Assembly: GCA_030066475.1 (NCBI GenBank)
Contig: JASJBO010000083.1
Location: 1 to 31,684, forward strand
Direction: 5' to 3'
Source of the DNA: Myxococcota bacterium
GTDB lineage: Bacteria; Myxococcota_A; UBA9160; PR03
DNA length: 31,684 nucleotides
Both the position numbers and the translations under genes were made by a program. The notes beneath the pieces are model-generated. The model was not told the DNA's origin. It ran no database searches and saw only the letters and a list, made by a program, of their open reading frames with translations. Each line of letters starts with the position of its first letter. Position 1 is the first letter of the stretch. Positions 21,898 through 31,402 of this stretch are shown here, piece by piece.

Positions 21898-22170
21898 TGG
21901 ACTCCGCTCGCCTGCGGCTCGCTGCGCGCTTCGGCTTCGCCTCCGCTTGCGGCTTCCCCCTTCGATCCTGGCGGAGACGACGACGGGAGCTTCGGTCGCG
22001 AGGCCGTCTCGCCGGCCTGCCAGCTCGGCCCGAGGCTGACCAGGTCGCCCGCGCAAGCGCCGCCGGTTCCTCCGGCGGCGCGCGCAGCGAGGCGAAGCCG
22101 AGCGAAGTCCACCAGCTGGACTCCGCTCGCCTGCGGCTCGCTGCGCGCTTCGGCTTCGCCTCCGCTTGCG
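21898..22170. repeat. Repeat cluster R4 with inverted and direct copies
   Basis: Three elements of the GNA-hairpin family. Copies at 21898-21951 and 22117-22170 are identical over 54 bp and run on the minus strand, beginning TGGACTCCGCTCGCC and ending CTCCGCTTGCG. Between them a plus-strand copy (22053-22111) has an enlarged first hairpin, CGCCGCCGG-TTCCT-CCGGCGGCG, followed by the usual GGC-GAA-GCC. The 21952-22052 stretch holds no recognisable gene or repeat. The whole lies between the convergent trxA and hydrolase genes. Confidence 0.85.
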
Positions 22171-22173
22171 ACT

Positions 22174-22341
22174 GCTAGCAGTCCGTTGAAGAACCCGGAC
22201 CGAGCCTGGCGCGCGAATTCGGTCCGAGATCAAGGCGCGAAACCGCAGCCATAGCCGCAGCTACGGCGAGGTTTCGCAACGCAGAGCTCGGGCCGAAGGC
22301 GCGTGCCAGGCGACGGGAGGGTTCTTCAACGGGCTGCTAGC
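22174..22341. repeat. 168-bp imperfect palindrome with 23-bp terminal inverted repeats (MITE-like)
   Basis: The ends GCTAGCAGTCCGTTGAAG... and ...CTTCAACGGGCTGCTAGC are inverted copies over 23 bp with one mismatch. Homology continues inward: a 7-bp unrelated spacer on each arm, then GCCTGGC-CGCG and TTCGG-CCGAG in both arms, then GCGAAACC near the centre. The whole can fold into one long hairpin. It encodes no protein. Its right end supplies the TAG stop of the hydrolase gene. The terminal sequence resembles a CAGCCTGTTGAAAAAC-type intergenic element that I recall as common in proteobacteria, a comparison from memory. Confidence 0.8.
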
Positions 22342-23302
22342 CGCCCTGCTGGCGCTGGAGGGTGAAGTAGCGGTTGATGTCCGCCTCGCTGAGCGTCAGG
22401 GGTCGGCCGTGCTTCCACTCGCCGACGATGCGCTGGGCGATCAGCGTCGTCAGCGGCGCGAGCACGTCGAAGTGGTTGGCCCCTCTCACGATGAAGGCCT
22501 GGAAGGGGACGCGTGCCCGTCGCGCGCGCGCCGCCATGGCGCGTGCGTGCGGCACGTAGAAGGAATCCTCGCCTTCGATGTAGTAGGTCGGAACGCGAAT
22601 GCCCTCGGTGAACTCGATGGCCGAGCGCAGGCGCGACTCCTCGCGGTCGCCCGGATCGAAGGGCGTATTGCCGTAGCCCTCGCCGTCCGAGACCACGGCC
22701 CACAGGTCCGGCGCCCCGCCGAACGAGAAGATCGCCGCGAAGTCGGCACCCGACGCAGCGGCGAGCAGCGCCAGGGTTCCCCCGGTGCTGTGGCCGGCCA
22801 GGTAGATGCGCGACGGGTCCACGTAGGGAAGCGCGGCGAGGGATCGGCGCGCGGCGAGCAAATCGTCGACCTCGCCGTAGAAGAGCTCGAAGCGTCCCGG
22901 ATTGCGGTTCTCGCCCCGCCACGAGGGAATCATCAGCACGAGCCCGGCGTCGCGGAACGCCCGGGCGGTCTGATCGTTGTCGGGCGGGGCCGGCTCCCAC
23001 AGCCAGCGGCCGATGCCGCCGAACCCGCCGTGTGCCCACAGCACGGCCGGCCGGCGCACGCCGTCACCCGGGTCCGGCGTCACGTAGGCGACCAGCTCAC
23101 CGGCCTCGGTCGGGTACCGGATCCTCCGAAACAGCTCCGGCGGCGGCTGCGGCGCAGCCCGTGGCGCCCAGGGATTGCCCCCGCGCAGCTGCGTCCGGAA
23201 GCCGGCCCGCGCCTCCCGGAGGGACTCCGCGCACGCAGGCCCGGACCCGAGCAGCGCCAGAATCGCGCAGCACGCGCCGACGAGACCCAGCAGCTCTCGC
23301 AT
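22337..23302 (-). CDS. Secreted alpha/beta-hydrolase (esterase/peptidase-like)
   Basis: A 321-residue protein with a signal peptide (hydrophobic 4-21, likely cleavage after ACA at 25). The hydrolase domain has HGGFGG (91-96, oxyanion hole), GHSTGG with nucleophile S172, acid D246 (YIEGEDSFY) and H277 (RGANHFDVL), a complete triad in the right order. The fold resembles dienelactone-hydrolase or S9-peptidase-type esterases; the substrate is unknown. ATG with ribosome site GGAGG seven bases upstream. It follows the HAD gene by 56 bp on the same strand and may be the last gene of the mre transcript. The stop codon lies in the palindromic element. Confidence 0.85.
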   Translation of the reverse strand: MRELLGLVGACCAILALLGSGPACAESLREARAGFRTQLRGGNPWAPRAAPQPPPELFRRIRYPTEAGELVAYVTPDPGDGVRRPAVLWAHGGFGGIGRWLWEPAPPDNDQTARAFRDAGLVLMIPSWRGENRNPGRFELFYGEVDDLLAARRSLAALPYVDPSRIYLAGHSTGGTLALLAAASGADFAAIFSFGGAPDLWAVVSDGEGYGNTPFDPGDREESRLRSAIEFTEGIRVPTYYIEGEDSFYVPHARAMAARARRARVPFQAFIVRGANHFDVLAPLTTLIAQRIVGEWKHGRPLTLSEADINRYFTLQRQQGG

Positions 23303-23358
23303 CGCCCTGCCTCCGCGCTCGGCATCGGCCGTCCGCCCGGCAGCCTGAAGGAGGTCGG

Positions 23359-24084
23359 CTATTCCGCCGTCCCCGCGCCTAGCTGCTTCGGCGGTGGCGG
23401 CGGCTCGTAGATCTGCACCGGCCAGCAGCGGCGCCCCGCGGTGCGGTACAGGAAGGGATCCGGGTTGACGGCCACGGGGTGGCCGACCAGCTCGAGCAGC
23501 GGCAGGTCGGTGACCGAGTCGGTGTAGAACCAGCTCTTGGCCAGGTCGATGCCCTTCTCGTCGATGAACTGCTGGAGCCAGTAGATCTTCCCCTCCTCGA
23601 AGCAGATCGGGTCGATGACCCGGCCCGTGAAGCGGCCGTGCTCGACTTCGAGCCGGGTATAGAGGTAGTGCTTGACGCCGATCGCCTCGGCGAGCGGCTT
23701 CACCACGAACTTGGTCGCGCCCGACACGATCGCGACCACGTGACCCTGCTCCTGGTGCCAGCGGATCTTGTCAAGCGCCTCGGGATAGAGCGTCGGCACC
23801 ACCAGCTGGGCGGTGAACTCCCGCCCTTCGCGCATCAGCTTGCGCTCGCTCTCGCCCTTGAACTCCTGGAGCGCCTCCTGCGTGAAGGCCCGGATGTCGA
23901 GCAGGCCCGCCTTGTACTGGACGTACGCGAACAGCCCCTTGGCCAGGTCCCAGCGGTCGACCTCGCCCTTCTCGTAGCGGTACTTCATCAGGAGCGACCC
24001 GGAGTTCTCCGCGATCAGGGTCTTGTCCATGTCGAAGAAGGCGCCGATTCGCGGTGCGGTGCGCTTGCGGGCTCGTGCACTCAC
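23359..24084 (-). CDS. HAD-IB family phosphatase (SerB/CicA-like)
   Basis: A 241-residue HAD hydrolase of subclass IB. Motif I FFDMDKTLI gives nucleophile D18 and acid D20. Motif II is IVSGAT; motif IV is YTDSVTDLPLLELVG. A helical cap lies between. Family members dephosphorylate phosphoserine, phospholipid-like or sugar phosphates; those fused or linked to lipid acyltransferases act on lipid phosphates. GTG starts at 24102 and 24084 are possible. I chose 24084 because GGAG lies eight bases upstream. The gene follows rodA closely on the same strand. The proline-rich tail (EPPPPPKQLG) is unusual. Confidence 0.85.
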   Translation of the reverse strand: MSARARKRTAPRIGAFFDMDKTLIAENSGSLLMKYRYEKGEVDRWDLAKGLFAYVQYKAGLLDIRAFTQEALQEFKGESERKLMREGREFTAQLVVPTLYPEALDKIRWHQEQGHVVAIVSGATKFVVKPLAEAIGVKHYLYTRLEVEHGRFTGRVIDPICFEEGKIYWLQQFIDEKGIDLAKSWFYTDSVTDLPLLELVGHPVAVNPDPFLYRTAGRRCWPVQIYEPPPPPKQLGAGTAE

Positions 24085-24121
24085 TGCCGGGACTCCGTTC
24101 ACGTCGGGCTGGCCGCCGTGC

Positions 24122-25231
24122 CTAGAACATGTAGCGCCGCATCGAGACGTTGAGCAGCAGGCCCAGACCGGCCAGAGCGGTGATCAGGGCGGAGCCGCCG
24201 TAGGAGAACAGGGGGAGCGTCACGCCGATCACCGGCGCGAGCCCGAGCACCATTGCGACGTTGACCGCAGCGGGCCAGAACAGGGTCCCCACGATGCCCA
24301 CCGCGAGCAGGGCGCCGAAGCGGTCCTTGGAGCCGCGCGCGATCGCGAGACCCGTCCCGAGCAGCACCAGGTACAGCAGCAGCACGGTGCTGGCCCCGAC
24401 CAGGCCCCACTCCTCGGCCAGCACCGAGAACACGAAATCGGTGTGCTGGGTGGGCAGGAAGCGGAGCTGGGTCTGGGTGCCCTGGAGGTAGCCCTTGCCC
24501 ACCAGCCCGCCCGAGCCGATCGCGATACGCGACTGGTTGGTCTGGTAGCCGGAGGACAGCGGGTCGCGGCCCGGATCGATCACGTCGAGCACGCGGCTCT
24601 TCTGGTACGGCGCGAGCGCGAACACCCAGACGACGGCGAGCACCGCGAGCGCCGAGCCCCCGACGGCGACCCAGGCGCGGTTGGGAATCCGCACGAAGGG
24701 CAGGAAGGTCGCGGCCACCAGCAGGGTCAACAGCGCCACCCCGAGGTCTCGCTGGAGCACGATCAGCGCGACGGGTCCCGCGGCGATCAGCGCCGGGCGC
24801 ACCAGGTCGCGCAGGCGCCGGATCTCGCCGGGCGGGTGGCGCAGGAAGTAGCGCGCCAGCGCCACGACCATCCCCAGCTTGGCCAGCTCCGCGGGCTGGA
24901 AGCGAAGCGGTCCGAACACGAGCCAGCTCTGGTTGCCGCGGATCACCGGCGCGAACACCAAGGTGGACGCCAGCAACAGCAGCGAGCCGATGTACAGCAG
25001 GGGGGCGAGGCGCTCCAGGTGTCGGTAGTCGATCGCCGTCGCCGCGATCAGCGCCGCCATCCCGATGCCGAACGAGACGAGCTGGCGCCGCACCGCCGGC
25101 GAGAGCCAGCCTTCCGCTTCGCTGTACGTCGCCGACACCAGGTTCGCCATGCCGAGCCCGGCGAGCAGCAGCACCAGGCCGAGCAGCCACCAGTCGAAGT
25201 TCTGCACCGCACGGCGGTCGAGGCGACTCAC
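24122..25231 (-). CDS. rodA: Rod-shape peptidoglycan polymerase RodA (SEDS family)
   Basis: A 369-residue SEDS glycosyltransferase that polymerises lipid II during lateral wall growth in the elongasome, with PBP2. About ten membrane helices. Hallmarks: RGNQSWLVFGPLRFQPAELAKLG, LQRDLGVALL, SGYQTNQSRIAIGSGGLVGKG, LPTQHTDFVFSVLAEEWG and GVTLPLFSYGGSALI; each quoted in part. The GTG start overlaps the mrdA stop (GTGA), giving translational coupling with its transpeptidase partner. Confidence 0.95.
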   Translation of the reverse strand: MSRLDRRAVQNFDWWLLGLVLLLAGLGMANLVSATYSEAEGWLSPAVRRQLVSFGIGMAALIAATAIDYRHLERLAPLLYIGSLLLLASTLVFAPVIRGNQSWLVFGPLRFQPAELAKLGMVVALARYFLRHPPGEIRRLRDLVRPALIAAGPVALIVLQRDLGVALLTLLVAATFLPFVRIPNRAWVAVGGSALAVLAVVWVFALAPYQKSRVLDVIDPGRDPLSSGYQTNQSRIAIGSGGLVGKGYLQGTQTQLRFLPTQHTDFVFSVLAEEWGLVGASTVLLLYLVLLGTGLAIARGSKDRFGALLAVGIVGTLFWPAAVNVAMVLGLAPVIGVTLPLFSYGGSALITALAGLGLLLNVSMRRYMF

Positions 25232-27135
25232 GGCGCGGCCTCTGCGGGTTCGAGCGCGGCCTGGCGCAGCGCGGCGTCGGCGGGCAGCGCGTTGCGCTTC
25301 TGCCACCAGCGCTCCAGCACCTGCTGGGCGATCGGCGCCGCGTTCGCGCCGCCCCCCCGCCCGTGCTCGAGCAGCACCACCACCACGATCTCCGGCTCCT
25401 CGGCGGGCGCGAAGGCCGCGAACCAGGCGTGGTCGCGGTAGCGGCGGGGGATCTCGTCGTCCTCGAGCCCCTCGACCCGCTCCAGACGCACGACCTGGGC
25501 GGTCCCGGTCTTCCCCCCCACCTGCAGGCCGGCGACCTGGGCGCGACGCCCGGTGCCGCCCGGCGCGTGGACCACCGCTTCGAGGCCGCCGCGCACCCGC
25601 TCGATGTGGGCCGGATCGATCTCGATGCGGCCGAGCACCTCGATCGGCTCGCGCGTCACGGAGCCGTCCAGGTGGTGGAGCTCCCGCACCAGGCGCGGCC
25701 GCAGCACCGCGCCGCCGTTCACCAGGGCGGCATACGCGACCGCCAGCTGGAGCGGCGTGACCAGGTTGTAGCCCTGCCCGATCGCGGCCGAGACGGTCTC
25801 GCCGCGCACCCACGGCTCGTCGAAGCGGCGCTCCTTCCAGGCGCGCGTCGGCACCAGGCCCGGCTGCTCGCCGCCGATCGCGAGCCGGGTCGGGCGGCCG
25901 AGCCCGAAGGCCTCGGCGTACGTGGCGAGGCGGTCGATGCCGAGCTGGAGGCCGGTGCGGTAGAAGAACACGTCGCAGGACTTCATCAGGGCGTCGTGCA
26001 GGTCGACCTCGCCGTGTCCCTCCTTGCGCCAGCAGCGGTAGGTGCGGCGGCCGAGCTTGAAGCTGCCGGGGCAGAACACGCGCGTGCCGGCCCCGATCAC
26101 GCCCTCCTGGAGCGCGGCGGCCGCGACGATCGGCTTGTAGGTGGAACCCGGCGGGTACTGACCCGCGATCGCGCGATTCTGGAGCGGGCGCAGCGCATCC
26201 TGGGTCAGGCTGCGCCAGGTGGGCGCGTCGACGCCACCGGGAAAGTCGTTCGGATCGAAGGACGGTGCCGAGACCAGCACCAGCACGTCGCCGTCGCGGG
26301 GGTCGAGCGCGACCACCGAGCCGGTCCGCGGCTCGCCGTCCTCGCGCGGCTCGAACGCGGCCTCGGCCACCTGCTGCAGGTCGAGGTCGAGCGCCAGACG
26401 CACCCGCCCACCGGGACGCGGCTCGACCCGGTCGAGCACCTCGACCTCGCGCCCCTTCACGTCGACGACGACGTTGCGTCCCCCCATGCGCCCGCGCAGG
26501 TGCGACTCCAGCAGCGCCTCGATCCCCGACTGCCCGATCTGCTCGCCGGCGCGGTAGCCCGAGACGCGGCGCGCCTCGAGCTGCTCGGCGCGGATCTCGC
26601 CGATCGTCCCGAGCGAATGTGCCGCGATCGACCCCTGCGGATAGTGACGCCGCGGCAGCACCTCGGTGAAGAACCCGGGTAGCGCGTAGCGATGGGACTC
26701 GACGCGCGCGAGCTGCTCCCACGACAGATCCTCGAACAGGCGCACCGGCTGGAAGCGGGCCCGGCCGCGGCGCCCGGACACGCGCTCGGCGAGCTCGGCG
26801 TCGCGATCGCCCAGCAGCTGCACCAGCAGCGCACTGGAACGCTCCGCATGCTGCACCTCGCTCGGGATCGCCTCCAGGTGGAACGCGGGGCGGGTCGTGG
26901 CGAGCACGCGACCCTCGCGATCCTCGATCTCGCCGCGCGGCGCCGCCAGGCGTACGGTCCGGATCGAGTTGCGCTGGGAGCGTTCGAGGTGCTCGTCGCC
27001 CTGCACGAGCTGGAGCTGCACGAGCCGGAACAGGAACACGGCGAACGCGGCGGCGACGCCGAGCGCCAGCACGCCGAGCCGCTGCTCGAAGAACGGCTCG
27101 CTTCCGCCCGAGAGGCCGCCCGAGAGCTGACTCAT
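25228..27135 (-). CDS. mrdA: Penicillin-binding protein 2 (elongasome transpeptidase)
   Basis: A 635-residue class B PBP. One N-terminal helix (about 19-40) anchors it. A pedestal/dimerisation domain follows with RGEIEDREGRVLA and RRHYPQGSIAAHSLG. The transpeptidase domain has the nucleophile S331 in STYK, S386 in SCD and K542 in KTGTAQ. It crosslinks peptidoglycan during cell elongation with RodA. The ATG start overlaps the mreD stop (ATGA), and its stop overlaps rodA (GTGA). The C-terminus after KTGTAQ is of usual length. Confidence 0.96.
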   Translation of the reverse strand: MSQLSGGLSGGSEPFFEQRLGVLALGVAAAFAVFLFRLVQLQLVQGDEHLERSQRNSIRTVRLAAPRGEIEDREGRVLATTRPAFHLEAIPSEVQHAERSSALLVQLLGDRDAELAERVSGRRGRARFQPVRLFEDLSWEQLARVESHRYALPGFFTEVLPRRHYPQGSIAAHSLGTIGEIRAEQLEARRVSGYRAGEQIGQSGIEALLESHLRGRMGGRNVVVDVKGREVEVLDRVEPRPGGRVRLALDLDLQQVAEAAFEPREDGEPRTGSVVALDPRDGDVLVLVSAPSFDPNDFPGGVDAPTWRSLTQDALRPLQNRAIAGQYPPGSTYKPIVAAAALQEGVIGAGTRVFCPGSFKLGRRTYRCWRKEGHGEVDLHDALMKSCDVFFYRTGLQLGIDRLATYAEAFGLGRPTRLAIGGEQPGLVPTRAWKERRFDEPWVRGETVSAAIGQGYNLVTPLQLAVAYAALVNGGAVLRPRLVRELHHLDGSVTREPIEVLGRIEIDPAHIERVRGGLEAVVHAPGGTGRRAQVAGLQVGGKTGTAQVVRLERVEGLEDDEIPRRYRDHAWFAAFAPAEEPEIVVVVLLEHGRGGGANAAPIAQQVLERWWQKRNALPADAALRQAALEPAEAAP

Positions 27136-27656
27136 CGCGTCGGCGCGTCCGGCTCGAAGCGCAGCGACGCCGGCAGCGCATCACTCGAGGCCAGCCGCCC
27201 CAGGGCGACCTCGAACAGGCGCGCGACCAGCGGCGCAGCCAGCGCGTTCACCGCGGCATGGAGCAGTCCGAGGCGCAGCAGGGTCGGACCGAGCGGCGGG
27301 GCACCGCCGGTCAGGCTCAGCAGCCCGAGCTGCACCCCCGTCAGCCCGAACACGAACGGCATCAGCACCAGCGCGCGGCGCAGGTCGACCTGCCACTGGC
27401 CGATCCGCGTGAGCGCCCAGGCCACCAGGTGCAACAGCGCGTACTGGCCCAGCGCCGCGCCCGAGAGCAGGTCGCAGGCCCAGCCGAGCCCCCAGGCCGC
27501 GACCAGCCCGCGCAGACCGCCCAGGCGCAGGCCGATCGCCACGGCCATGAGCAGACCGGGATCGGGTGCCACGCCGCGCGGCAGCCAGGGCGCCGCGGTG
27601 CCCGCGAGCCACAGGCCGAGGCCGGCCAGGCCCCAGGCGAGCGCGACGGCCCTCAA
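27132..27656 (-). CDS. mreD: Rod-shape-determining protein MreD
   Basis: A 174-residue polytopic inner-membrane protein with about five or six helices and little sequence beyond hydrophobicity and GLxGLxxxWGLGWxxDL, which fits MreD. Its position between mreC and mrdA confirms the call. The frame is open further upstream, but a TTG at 27656 overlapping the mreC TGA (TTGA) gives a protein that starts at the first helix; longer versions would add an arginine-rich stretch read from the mreC C-terminus. MreD helps place MreC and the wall synthases. Confidence 0.88.
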   Translation of the reverse strand: MRAVALAWGLAGLGLWLAGTAAPWLPRGVAPDPGLLMAVAIGLRLGGLRGLVAAWGLGWACDLLSGAALGQYALLHLVAWALTRIGQWQVDLRRALVLMPFVFGLTGVQLGLLSLTGGAPPLGPTLLRLGLLHAAVNALAAPLVARLFEVALGRLASSDALPASLRFEPDAPTR

Positions 27657-28564
27657 GAAGTGGGCACCTCGTCGGCGGCTTCGGCCTCGACGCCGGGGAC
27701 GTCGCCCTCGCCCTCGTACAGCAGGTCGAGCGTGGGTCCGCGCCACAGCATCACGAACACCTGCTCGAGCCGGCCGAAGTCCACCGCCGGCCGCAACACG
27801 GCGCGGTGCAGCAGCCGCTCCGCGTCGGCGTACACCTCGATCACCTCGCCCAGCCGCAGTCCCTTGGGATACACGCCGCCGAAGCCCGAAGTGATCACCA
27901 CGTCGCCGGGCGCGACGTCGTCGCCGCGCACGAAGAACTCGAAGTCGAGCCGGTCGGTGCCCCGGCCGCGCACGATGCCGCGCGCGCGGCTGCGCTGCAC
28001 GATCCCGTCGATCGCGCTCTGCGCGTCGAGCACCAGCATCGTGCGCCCGGCGTTCGGCGTGGAGGCCGTCACCAGACCCACCACGCCGCGGTCGGTCACC
28101 ACCGGCATGCCGGAGCGAACGCCGTCCGCGCGCCCGCGGTCGAGCAGCACCGATCGGAACCAGGGCGAGACGTCTTGACCGACGACCTGGGTGGGGCGCA
28201 TCGGCGTGGCGAACTCGTCGCGCATCTCGGCGATGCGACGCAGGCGTCCGCTCGCCACGAGCGCCTCGCGGAACTGGAGGTTCTCCTCCTCGAGCCGGGC
28301 GATGCGGCTGCGCAGGGCGTCGTTCTCGTCGCGCACGCCGAGCAGCGCCGCGTAGCGGCTCCAGCCGTCGCGCACGAGCTCGACCGGGAACGCGAGTGCC
28401 TTCTGCACCGGCGCGGTCAGCTCGAGCAGCGCCCCCGACAGCCAGCCGTGATCGCGTCCGCCGGCCCCGAGCGCGCGCCGGTCCGACGCGATCGCCACGA
28501 GCGAGACGGCGGCGAGCAGGACGAACAGCAGCGGGACGCGCAATCGGGCCAACAGGTCGCGCAT
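27653..28564 (-). CDS. mreC: Rod-shape-determining protein MreC
   Basis: A 303-residue protein: an N-terminal membrane helix (about 10-28), a coiled coil (about 78-108, DENDALRSRIARLEEE), then two beta-barrels (GRADGVRSGMPVVTDRGVVGLV, GDVVITSGFGGVYPKGLRLGEV, quoted in parts). MreC links cytoplasmic MreB to the periplasmic PBP2 complex. The C-terminal acidic tail (VEAEAADEVPTS) is variable. ATG with GAGG four bases upstream, 40 bp after the mreB stop. Confidence 0.95.
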   Translation of the reverse strand: MRDLLARLRVPLLFVLLAAVSLVAIASDRRALGAGGRDHGWLSGALLELTAPVQKALAFPVELVRDGWSRYAALLGVRDENDALRSRIARLEEENLQFREALVASGRLRRIAEMRDEFATPMRPTQVVGQDVSPWFRSVLLDRGRADGVRSGMPVVTDRGVVGLVTASTPNAGRTMLVLDAQSAIDGIVQRSRARGIVRGRGTDRLDFEFFVRGDDVAPGDVVITSGFGGVYPKGLRLGEVIEVYADAERLLHRAVLRPAVDFGRLEQVFVMLWRGPTLDLLYEGEGDVPGVEAEAADEVPTS

Positions 28565-28604
28565 GGCGCCTCGTTTTCCTTCGGGGGGACGGGGAGTTGC
28601 GCGA

Positions 28605-29717
<1,113 letters not shown>

Positions 29718-29741
29718 TCAACCGAGGGGGCACACGTTCGG

Positions 29742-29771
29742 ATCGTACCAGTCCGCCCCCTGCCCCATCAA
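29742..29771 (-). promoter_or_regulatory. Putative promoter of the mre operon
   Basis: Minus strand: TTGATG (29771-29766), an 18-bp spacer and TACGAT (29747-29742) preceded by TGG. The transcript would begin near 29735 with a leader of about 95 bases containing the stem-loop above. A second weaker candidate begins with TTGAAA at 29729. Confidence 0.45.
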
Positions 29772-29820
29772 GCGGCACCCGGCGCTTGCCCCCCGGGTCG
29801 GGCCCCCGTAGCCTTCGCGC

Positions 29821-29837
29821 GCCCCGGCCACCGGGGC
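29821..29837 (+). other. GC-rich perfect hairpin upstream of the PpiD-like gene
   Basis: GCCCCGG-CCA-CCGGGGC, a 7-bp perfect stem with a 3-base loop, 58 bp upstream of the PpiD-like start codon. No T-run follows. It could be a leader structure for the plus-strand gene; no function can be assigned. Confidence 0.4.
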
Positions 29838-29895
29838 CGCCGGGACACCACCCCGCGGCCGACTCGGAGCGAGCCGGGCGATCCTGGGAGAAGCC

Positions 29896-31398
29896 ATGCT
29901 CGACGTCCTGCGGCGCAGCCAGCGCTGGCTGATGGGCGCCCTGATCCTGCTGATCGGCGGCGTGTTCGTTTTCTATCTGGGGGTCGGAGCACCCGTCCGC
30001 GGCACCTCGGGCGCGGCAGTCGTGGAGATCGGCAGCCGCCGCTACACGCTGATGGATCTGCAGCGGGTCCGGGAGCGCCAGGAGCAGAACCTCCGGGAGA
30101 CCCTGGGCGACGCGTTCGATCGCAGCGTGGCGGGGGCCTACCTCGACCAGGCGGCCGCCGACCAGCTGATCCAACGCGCGGTGCTCTCGACCGAGGCGGA
30201 ACGCCTCGGTCTGCGGGCCGGCGACGAGGAGGTGCGGCGCTACGTCCGCAGCCTGCCGGGCTTCGAGTCTGCCAGGGCGGACGACATCCGCAGCTACGCC
30301 GAGAGCCAGTTCGGGAGCGAGCGCCGCTTCGTGGAGGAGGCCCGGGACGACCTCCTGTTCACCAAGCTGCGCCGCCTGATCGACGCCACCGTCGCGGTGT
30401 CGGACGCCGAGGCGCGCGAGGCGATCCGCCACGCCCGCGAGGAGGTCCAGTTCGCCTTCGTGAGCCTGGATACGGGTCTGGCCCCGGACGGCTACGCGGT
30501 GGACCCGGCGGAGGTCGAGCGGCTGCTGGCCGAGCAGCCCGAGCGTGCGCGGAGCTTCTTCGACGAGAACCCCGACCGCTTCCGCCAGCCGGAGCGGGTC
30601 CGCGCCCGCCATGTCCTGGTGCGTCTGGCGCCGGACGCCACGGAGGCGGACGTCGAGGCAGCCCGCGAGAAGGCCCAGGGAGCCCTCGACCGGATCCGGG
30701 CCGGCGAGGACTTCGCCGCCGTGGCCGAGGAGCTGAGCGACGATCCGGGCTCGAAGACGCGAGGCGGCGATCTCGGGCTCTTCCCGCGCGGCCAGATGAC
30801 GCCGCCGTTCGAGGAGGCCGCCTTCGCGCTCCAGCCCGGCGAGCTCAGCGACCTGGTCCGGACCGACTTCGGATTCCACGTGATCCGCGTCGAGGAGCGA
30901 GCCGAGGCCGAGGAGCGCACCTTCGACGACGCCGCTCGCGAGATCGCCGAGGAGCTGGTGACGAAGGACGCCGCCTCCGCCGCCGCGCGCGAGACCGTCG
31001 ACCGTCTGGCGCAGGCAGTCCGGGACGGCCGGACGCTGACCGACGCGGCGCGCGAGGAGGGGCTCACGCTCGAGCGCACCGACTGGGTGCGGCGCCGCGC
31101 CGGCGGCTTCGTGGCCGGTCTCGGCACGGCCCCCGACGTGCTGCTCGCGGTGTTCGCGATGACCGAGAACGGCAGCCTCGACCGCCCCTTCGAGGTCGGC
31201 GACAAGCTCGTGCTGGTGGAGCGGCTCGACTGGCGCGGCCCCAGCCCCGAGGAGATCGCCAGCGCGCTGGAGGGCGAGCGCGAGCGCCTGCTCTCGGGCC
31301 GGCGCAACCAGGCCCTGAGCGCCTGGTACCGCAACGCCCGCCAGCGCTTCACCGACGACGGAAGCCTGCTGGTGGATCTGTCGGCCCTCAGCAGCTAG
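29896..31398 (+). CDS. PpiD/SurA-type peptidyl-prolyl isomerase chaperone
   Basis: A 500-residue envelope chaperone with one N-terminal membrane helix (about 12-30). An N-terminal SurA/PpiD-like helical domain (about 42-185) precedes a parvulin PPIase domain (about 235-335: [48 protein letters not shown]). A long C-terminal region (to 500) resembles the remaining PpiD helical and inactive-parvulin portion. It assists folding of secreted and outer-membrane proteins at the Sec exit. ATG with GGGAG five bases upstream. Divergent from mreB. The R5 array starts four bases after its stop. Confidence 0.9.
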   Translation: MLDVLRRSQRWLMGALILLIGGVFVFYLGVGAPVRGTSGAAVVEIGSRRYTLMDLQRVRERQEQNLRETLGDAFDRSVAGAYLDQAAADQLIQRAVLSTEAERLGLRAGDEEVRRYVRSLPGFESARADDIRSYAESQFGSERRFVEEARDDLLFTKLRRLIDATVAVSDAEAREAIRHAREEVQFAFVSLDTGLAPDGYAVDPAEVERLLAEQPERARSFFDENPDRFRQPERVRARHVLVRLAPDATEADVEAAREKAQGALDRIRAGEDFAAVAEELSDDPGSKTRGGDLGLFPRGQMTPPFEEAAFALQPGELSDLVRTDFGFHVIRVEERAEAEERTFDDAAREIAEELVTKDAASAAARETVDRLAQAVRDGRTLTDAAREEGLTLERTDWVRRRAGGFVAGLGTAPDVLLAVFAMTENGSLDRPFEVGDKLVLVERLDWRGPSPEEIASALEGERERLLSGRRNQALSAWYRNARQRFTDDGSLLVDLSALSS

Positions 31399-31402
31399 CT
31401 GG

